DNA of 27,431 nucleotides from Thermotogaceae bacterium (lineage in GTDB: Bacteria > Thermotogota > Thermotogae > B21-G9 > HyVt-16): assembly GCA_011043375.1 (NCBI GenBank), contig DQYP01000108.1:1-27431 (forward strand), read 5' to 3'. Below the pieces are notes generated by a model. The model had not been told where the DNA came from, searched no databases, and was given only the letters and a program-made list of their open reading frames with translations. The translations under genes and the position numbers were made by a program. Positions 23,158-27,431 of the stretch are shown one piece after another. How positions within the stretch are numbered: the stretch's first letter is position 1; each line of letters begins with the position of its first letter.

Positions 23158-24216
23158 TTATTCGATCACAACTCCTTTTAAAAATTTATTCATTTTGAAT
23201 ATCTGTCGATCTTGCGAAAAATCGATTTGAATCTTTTGATTATTTGTATCAAGAAGTTCTTCCTTGAATATTCTGTATTCATTGGAAATCAATTTCTTCT
23301 TGAAATAATCTAAAATGTTGAATATTTTTCGATCAATCCTGAAATTGAAGGGCGAAAAAAGTAAAGCTTTGTCTTCAAAGCCATAACAGTTATTCGACAT
23401 CTTAATACCTCTCACTTCATTCATATAAATCCTTGAATAAACCGCACCCCAGTTCAAAACCACGTCAACAAGGTTGTGAAACTTACCATTTATTGATTGA
23501 TCTATGTAAAAACCGAAATTATCGATTTTCCACTCCTCCAACTTTTTAACCAACTTGGAATTAGTCGAGAGATTCACAACAGCCGTACAATCTTTGAGTT
23601 TTAAAAAAAGTTCATCAAAATCTTTGTTACATACTTTCAAAACCTCTACATCATCATTATATCCTGCTTCCCTCATTCCCAATAGCAAAGCATTCACCAT
23701 TCTAAAATACATTTCATTATCGATCGAATCTATCAAAACCGCTATTTTCTTTTGACCACCAGTGTACAAACCAGCGGCTACTCCGAGTAAAAATGTTGCC
23801 TCGTAATCTTTTATGAAATACCCTCTGTATTTTTCACCGTTACAAACCCAAATCTTGCTCAAAGAAGGTTCAGGAAGATTATCCAAGTATCTTTCCAATG
23901 ACGGATCAGTTATAAACACGAGATCGTAATCACCGATCTGTCTCATGAAGTCCCCGGTGGATTCCTCTGAGATCTCCATATCTTCAACATTCACTGTGGG
24001 AAAAGCCTTGGAAAAATAAATTTGCCCCAATTCATGAGACAAATTCCAGAGATTGGATTTCATATCACCTTTGTAAACAAACAAGACTGATTCTGCGAAA
24101 AATGATTGAATCGCCATGATGAAGATGAAAACAAATAAAACAAGAACTCTCCTCACTTTAGCGCCCCCTGGAACAGCGAATTTGAAACTCGCCTTCCTCC
24201 TTCTGTAACTCTTCAT
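23158..24216 (-). CDS. Periplasmic BMP/PnrA-like protein
   Basis: A protein of up to 352 aa with an N-terminal signal peptide or anchor (hydrophobic 24-41, cleavage likely after FFA). The mature part resembles the basic membrane protein (BMP/PnrA, Med) type 1 periplasmic-binding fold. DLVFITDPSLERYL, YEATFLLGVAAGLYT (138-152) and KIAVLIDS (157-164) match the family's DxVxxxG, EEGSFLAG and GKVGFVGG positions, and LLLGMREAGYND follows. Several conserved ligand glycines are replaced. The usual family ligands are nucleosides or lipids; here the ligand is unknown. The ATG overlaps the upstream stop (ATGA) but lacks a clear ribosome site. A GTG at 24156, which starts RRVLVLFVF, is an alternative that gives a shorter signal peptide. 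There is no Cys lipobox. Confidence 0.68.
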   Translation of the reverse strand: MKSYRRRKASFKFAVPGGAKVRRVLVLFVFIFIMAIQSFFAESVLFVYKGDMKSNLWNLSHELGQIYFSKAFPTVNVEDMEISEESTGDFMRQIGDYDLVFITDPSLERYLDNLPEPSLSKIWVCNGEKYRGYFIKDYEATFLLGVAAGLYTGGQKKIAVLIDSIDNEMYFRMVNALLLGMREAGYNDDVEVLKVCNKDFDELFLKLKDCTAVVNLSTNSKLVKKLEEWKIDNFGFYIDQSINGKFHNLVDVVLNWGAVYSRIYMNEVRGIKMSNNCYGFEDKALLFSPFNFRIDRKIFNILDYFKKKLISNEYRIFKEELLDTNNQKIQIDFSQDRQIFKMNKFLKGVVIE

Positions 24217-24677
24217 TTCTGTTTTATGGCATATTTGAATGTTACAACCGGATCCCCTTGAACCTCTATTAACTTCATTATCACATAGTTACCTTCAACC
24301 GTTTTCACAAGATAAAGATGAGCTTTAGAAGGTACAGCTTTCTCATTACCGTTATTCAAACTTTCAAGATCCGATACGGATCTCCAATAATAATCCCTGA
24401 TCTGTTTAACACCAAGATCTCTTATGAATTGTTTCGAGTTGTCAATTATTTTGAAGTACCATCTACCCCCTTCTTTAAACAAAATTAAATCAGGGTTCAT
24501 GTTTATTTTACCATATTCTCCCGCTTCAAAATCCCAGCCTTTACCATCGACTGTATCACCATCGGCAAACCAACGTTCAGGCCCAACGGTCATAAAGGGA
24601 TCCAACATGAAACAGCCAGAGAGTAATAACAACAAAACACCCACAAGTGAAATTAGAACAACTCTCCTTCTCAGTAT
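24213..24677 (-). CDS. Small lipoprotein with non-canonical start
   Basis: A short exported protein of about 143-154 aa. The lipobox LLLSGC gives a lipidated Cys. The mature region is soluble, rich in Asp, Gly and aromatic residues (ERWFADGD, GGRWYFKIIDNSKQF). I do not recognise the family. The only ATG/GTG/TTG in frame near the 5' end is GTG at 24644, which gives a signal peptide with no positive charge and no ribosome site. Extending upstream to an ATA (24677) or CTG (24674) codon gives an n-region starting with RRRVVLISLV. It is preceded by GGGGGTGA (24692-24685). I therefore give the longer frame. It is followed with a 4-base overlap by the BMP-like gene, so it is the first gene of this operon. 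Confidence 0.6.
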   Translation of the reverse strand: MLRRRVVLISLVGVLLLLLSGCFMLDPFMTVGPERWFADGDTVDGKGWDFEAGEYGKINMNPDLILFKEGGRWYFKIIDNSKQFIRDLGVKQIRDYYWRSVSDLESLNNGNEKAVPSKAHLYLVKTVEGNYVIMKLIEVQGDPVVTFKYAIKQK

Positions 24678-24722
24678 CGTATTTTCACCCCCAATTTTTT
24701 ATTTTAATCCTCTACAGTTTAA

Positions 24723-24731
24723 AGTATATCA
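24723..24731 (-). promoter_or_regulatory. Extended -10 promoter for the lipoprotein operon
   Basis: Read on the minus strand, TGATATACT is an extended -10 with one mismatch (TATACT for TATAAT). A transcript start near 24716 would give a leader of about 40 bases ahead of the proposed start, containing GGGGGTGA. Confidence 0.45.
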
Positions 24732-24793
24732 GAAAAGCAGGTAGGATTTGAAAATTTTGAAGTAAAAATAGAGGGTGCCTTTGGAAAAGATAC

Positions 24794-26578
24794 TCATGCC
24801 GTAATTGTATTCTTACCGAGTGTTTTAGAAACGTACAAAGCCCTATCAGCGACCTCAAACAATTCTGTTGCGTTGTTTCCATCATCAGGAAATGAGGACA
24901 CACCTATGCTCGCTGTTAGATAAATGTCATTTTCGAACTCTGTTTTTCTGATTCTGATGAGTAATCTCTCGGCTATTTCCCTTGCGAATCTCTTTGAAAC
25001 GTTGGGTAACACAACGACGAATTCATCTCCACCGTATCTACAAATTATGTCCAAATCTCTCATTGAAGATTTTATTACCATTGCGACTTTTTTCAAAACC
25101 ATGTCTCCAAAGAGATGTCCGTATCTATCATTGATCTTTTTGAAATCATCTAAATCCAAAACAATGATGGAAAATTCCTTACCCCTTTCCAAAGACATTC
25201 TTATCATTTTTTCAAGGCAATTGTAAAAGTATGAATGATTGTACAAACCTGTTAAACCATCAGTCAAAGCTTTATTAAGGATTTTGGAATACTCCTTTGA
25301 ACTTTCGAAAAAGCTTGCAATCTGCTCCATGAATATTTCCAGAACCTTCACCTGTTCAACCGTTGGGCGTTTTCCATTTATAGGCCCATCCAGAGATACA
25401 TAACCAATCATTCCACCGTTTACATCCCTAAGTGGTATAAGAAAAAGATCAAAGGGCTTCCATGAATATTCATCAGTACCTGTCTCATATTTCCCCATGA
25501 AAACTTTGTTTCTGTCCAATTTTTTGTTTGCTTCTTCTGGAATGAAATAGGAATTACCTATCTTGAATTCTGGTTTGAAAAAATCCCTTACTTCATCTAT
25601 GGTCGGTGGATCTTTTTTCAATTTTTCGAATTCATTCTCATCAATCCCATAACACGCAACACGTTCGGCTATTCTTTTTTCGTAATTGAAGATGTTTATC
25701 AACACATACTTACATTCAAAAAACTCTGCCAATATCCTTGCGATGTCCTTAAAAAAGAGATCCAAGGGTTTGTTGGATTTGATCGTTTTGAAAATCTGTA
25801 ATATGTTTTCAAGCCCCGATTTGATGTTCAAAAGTTTTTCATGCTCAATTAAGGTGCGATTGTAATTGGATTTGTATTTTGTAGTCAACCAATAAAGAAA
25901 AAGAACAACACAGGAGAAGTAATATCCAAGAGTTATGAAGATAGAAATATAATCCTCTGGAAAATAATAAATCTCATTGATTATGTAAACGGATGGTATG
26001 TTCATTAAAAACAAAGGTAGATCGTTTGAAATGCCATAGAGTCTTTCTTTCAAAGAGGCATCTCTTGGATTTTCAATATGGAAAAGAAAGATATTCAAAG
26101 ACTTGAAAGTGAAAACAAACAAAAGTAAGGCCAACAGGAAATTCAAATTTACAAACTTATCATAGACGATGGAAGATATTGAATATTGTATAAAATAATA
26201 TACTGCCCCCCTAATTTTTCTTAAAAGAAGCGAATCCTTGCTTTCTTCGTTGAATCTCAAAAGTCTTGTGATAATCAAAGCAATATTCGACATCCTTGGG
26301 CCAAATATCACGAGCAAAGGTAAGAATCCTATCGCGTTTGTTATCAATCTAATCTTGTAGTATTTACCGCCTTTTTTTCCAAGAAAACCCTGATATCGAA
26401 TACTGATGTTGTCTGTGAAGTACAGGAACAAAAGGGTGAAGATAAAGAGTATTGAATGGTCTTCCGCAAGAAAATAGTGAGGATACTGTTTGTAAAAAAA
26501 CATCAACCAAACGAAAATTACCGATGTCAAGATAGTTGAAATGATTAAAACCGCTTCTTCTCTAAGACTCCGCCGCAT
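24794..26578 (-). CDS. Membrane GAF-GGDEF diguanylate cyclase
   Basis: A 594-aa signalling protein. The N-terminal 235 residues are highly hydrophobic with roughly six or seven transmembrane segments (about 9-28, 43-55, 80-95, 125-140, 146-166, 188-203, 210-231), forming a sensor of unknown input. A charged linker leads to a GAF-like domain (about 270-428). The catalytic GGDEF domain (433-592) is intact: TDGLTGLYNHSYF start, LDLDDFKKINDRYGH, GGDEF at 516-520, and YLTASIGVSSFP. The product-inhibition RxxD site (R507-D510) is exactly five residues upstream. It should make c-di-GMP. The ATG has AGGGGG with GATAGGT upstream. The gene is divergent from the GntR-type regulator. Confidence 0.93.
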   Translation of the reverse strand: MRRSLREEAVLIISTILTSVIFVWLMFFYKQYPHYFLAEDHSILFIFTLLFLYFTDNISIRYQGFLGKKGGKYYKIRLITNAIGFLPLLVIFGPRMSNIALIITRLLRFNEESKDSLLLRKIRGAVYYFIQYSISSIVYDKFVNLNFLLALLLFVFTFKSLNIFLFHIENPRDASLKERLYGISNDLPLFLMNIPSVYIINEIYYFPEDYISIFITLGYYFSCVVLFLYWLTTKYKSNYNRTLIEHEKLLNIKSGLENILQIFKTIKSNKPLDLFFKDIARILAEFFECKYVLINIFNYEKRIAERVACYGIDENEFEKLKKDPPTIDEVRDFFKPEFKIGNSYFIPEEANKKLDRNKVFMGKYETGTDEYSWKPFDLFLIPLRDVNGGMIGYVSLDGPINGKRPTVEQVKVLEIFMEQIASFFESSKEYSKILNKALTDGLTGLYNHSYFYNCLEKMIRMSLERGKEFSIIVLDLDDFKKINDRYGHLFGDMVLKKVAMVIKSSMRDLDIICRYGGDEFVVVLPNVSKRFAREIAERLLIRIRKTEFENDIYLTASIGVSSFPDDGNNATELFEVADRALYVSKTLGKNTITA

Positions 26579-26632
26579 ATTTACCTATCCCCCTGAGACA
26601 CTCAAATTCCTTTGCTACCCCCTTTCTTGGTT

Positions 26633-26641
26633 ATTATATCA
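26633..26641 (-). promoter_or_regulatory. Extended -10 promoter for the GAF-GGDEF gene
   Basis: TGATATAAT on the minus strand, about 55 bases upstream of the ATG at 26578. It is the same sequence as at 6171-6163, 9919 and 18255. Confidence 0.5.
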
Positions 26642-26649
26642 AAAAACAC

Positions 26650-26678
26650 TTGATTTCGAACATTAAATATATTAAAAT
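26650..26678 (+). promoter_or_regulatory. Promoter for the GntR/FadR-type regulator
   Basis: TTGATT (26650-26655) and TAAAAT (26673-26678) are separated by exactly 17 bases. The predicted transcript start near 26685 is about 10 bases before the palindrome at 26695. The -35 matches the sigma-70 consensus in 4 of 6 positions and the -10 in 5 of 6. Confidence 0.55.
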
Positions 26679-26694
26679 GAAGTAAAATAACTAT

Positions 26695-26713
26695 TTGTAT
26701 ATTCAATATACAA
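26695..26713. promoter_or_regulatory. 19-bp perfect palindrome, likely operator of the FadR/GntR regulator
   Basis: TTGTATATT and AATATACAA are perfect inverted repeats around a single central C. The half-site form (TTGT...ACAA) is the FadR-subfamily operator type. The site lies between the promoter and the regulator's ribosome site, so binding would block its own transcription. Which other genes it controls is not visible here. Confidence 0.6.
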
Positions 26714-26746
26714 GTAGTCATGATAATAATTTGGGAGATGGAGAAG

Positions 26747-27431
26747 ATGTATGCTAAAAAAGATCGAAAGGCGTTGATTGTCGTCAATGAAATCAAGAAG
26801 TTAATCTTAGAGAGAAATCCAGTGAGACTCCCAAGTGAAAATCAGCTCGCCCAGAGATATGGTGTGAGTAGGACTATAATTCGAGAAGCTTTGAGAATAT
26901 TGGAGTATGAGGGAATAACTCATACAGTTCAGGGGAGTGGCACTTACGTCAAAAAAAGGGATGGCATCAATATATCCATTGATATATCGTTGGAAGTGAG
27001 AAGTAATGATCCAAAACAGATACTCGAACTGATAGAGGTTAGAAGATGCTTGGAGAGTGGTGCAATACGACTCGCAATAATGAATGCGAACGATGAACAA
27101 ATAAAAGAATTAGAAGAAACACTTTTAGCACTCGAAAGTTCAATCGAAAAACATGAGGTTTTGAGCGAGGTTGATGAAAAATTTCACAAAAAGATCTTTG
27201 AAATAGCGAACAACGAGATTCTGAGAAAAACCTTCGATGCTATTTTTTCGGTTCTGGGAATTCTCTGGCACTCGCCACTTGGAATGAAAAATTTCGGTGA
27301 CAGGGGACTACCATATCATCGATTATTGTTCGAAAAAATAAGGGAAAGAAATTTAGAAAAAGCCCTTGGGATCTATCAGAAAATCATAGATCTGGACATC
27401 GAAGATATCAGAGAATACGAACATAAGTCTC
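26747..27431 (+). CDS. FadR-subfamily GntR transcriptional regulator (3' end outside window)
   Basis: 228 codons are present and the frame remains open at the window edge. Residues 1-74 form the GntR winged-helix domain: LPSENQLAQRYGVSRTIIREALRILEYEGI and then the wing HTVQGSGTYVKK. Residues 80 onward form the helical FCD ligand-binding domain: LIEVRRCLESGAIRLAI with the usual Arg/Glu pattern, EVDEKFHKKIFEIANNE (metal or ligand Asp and His), and a later His in LPYHRLLFEKI. The FCD group senses small carboxylates or metal-bound metabolites. I chose ATG at 26747, with GGGAG 9 bases upstream; ATG at 26738 is in frame too. The perfect palindrome just upstream suggests autoregulation. The controlled pathway presumably follows beyond the window. 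Confidence 0.9.
   Translation, partial: MYAKKDRKALIVVNEIKKLILERNPVRLPSENQLAQRYGVSRTIIREALRILEYEGITHTVQGSGTYVKKRDGINISIDISLEVRSNDPKQILELIEVRRCLESGAIRLAIMNANDEQIKELEETLLALESSIEKHEVLSEVDEKFHKKIFEIANNEILRKTFDAIFSVLGILWHSPLGMKNFGDRGLPYHRLLFEKIRERNLEKALGIYQKIIDLDIEDIREYEHKS

Noticed and set aside
1..27431. CRISPR arrays, transposases, phage genes, toxin-antitoxin pairs
   Set aside because: No repeated spacer pattern, no transposase or integrase motifs and no small paired toxin genes were seen.

Overview
The window looks like an AT-rich bacterial chromosome segment. AGA/AGG arginine codons, purine-rich Shine-Dalgarno (SD) sites, and ATG/GTG/TTG starts are common. Gene content and style suggest a thermophilic lineage such as Thermotogota, but this is inferred from overall appearance and not from a marker search. 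The segment is almost entirely core-genome in character: no insertion sequence, phage module or CRISPR array is visible.

Left part (1-9,040, mostly +): the tail of a membrane protein, then pheS-pheT-queD and a two-domain signalling protein with a decayed GGDEF active site. A class I aminotransferase lies on the opposite strand. From a compact divergent promoter region it is followed by a three-gene + operon: a membrane-anchored Ser alpha/beta-hydrolase, a second hydrolase-fold protein with Cys at the nucleophile position, and a putative glycosyltransferase.

Middle (9,150-16,830): a PHP-family phosphatase, then a complete cobalamin riboswitch with a terminator-like hairpin ahead of a btuF-btuC-btuD uptake operon. 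Next come a GNAT acetyltransferase, an unrecognised protein and a stand-alone MoaB/MogA-like protein. The bifunctional NAD(P)HX repair enzyme (Nnr) lies on the - strand behind a membrane protein with a TPR-like tail.

Right part (18,240-27,431): a + operon of an unusually long RecJ (1,046 aa, with what looks like a decayed helicase in its C-terminal half), a DUF3343-like small protein, RuvX/YqgF and tRNA-Arg(CCG). Convergent to it is a - strand envelope operon: a lipoprotein, a BMP-like periplasmic protein, and a lytic transglycosylase whose reading frame ends antisense inside the tRNA gene. The window closes with a membrane GAF-GGDEF diguanylate cyclase divergent from a FadR/GntR-type regulator that carries a perfect 19-bp palindrome in its own leader.

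The observations most worth a second look are the RecJ-helicase-like fusion, the transglycosylase cut short at the tRNA, the GGDEF protein that lost its active site but kept its inhibitory c-di-GMP site, the lipoprotein with no canonical start codon, and the Cys-nucleophile hydrolase operon. I did not find a clearly new multi-gene defence or mobile system.
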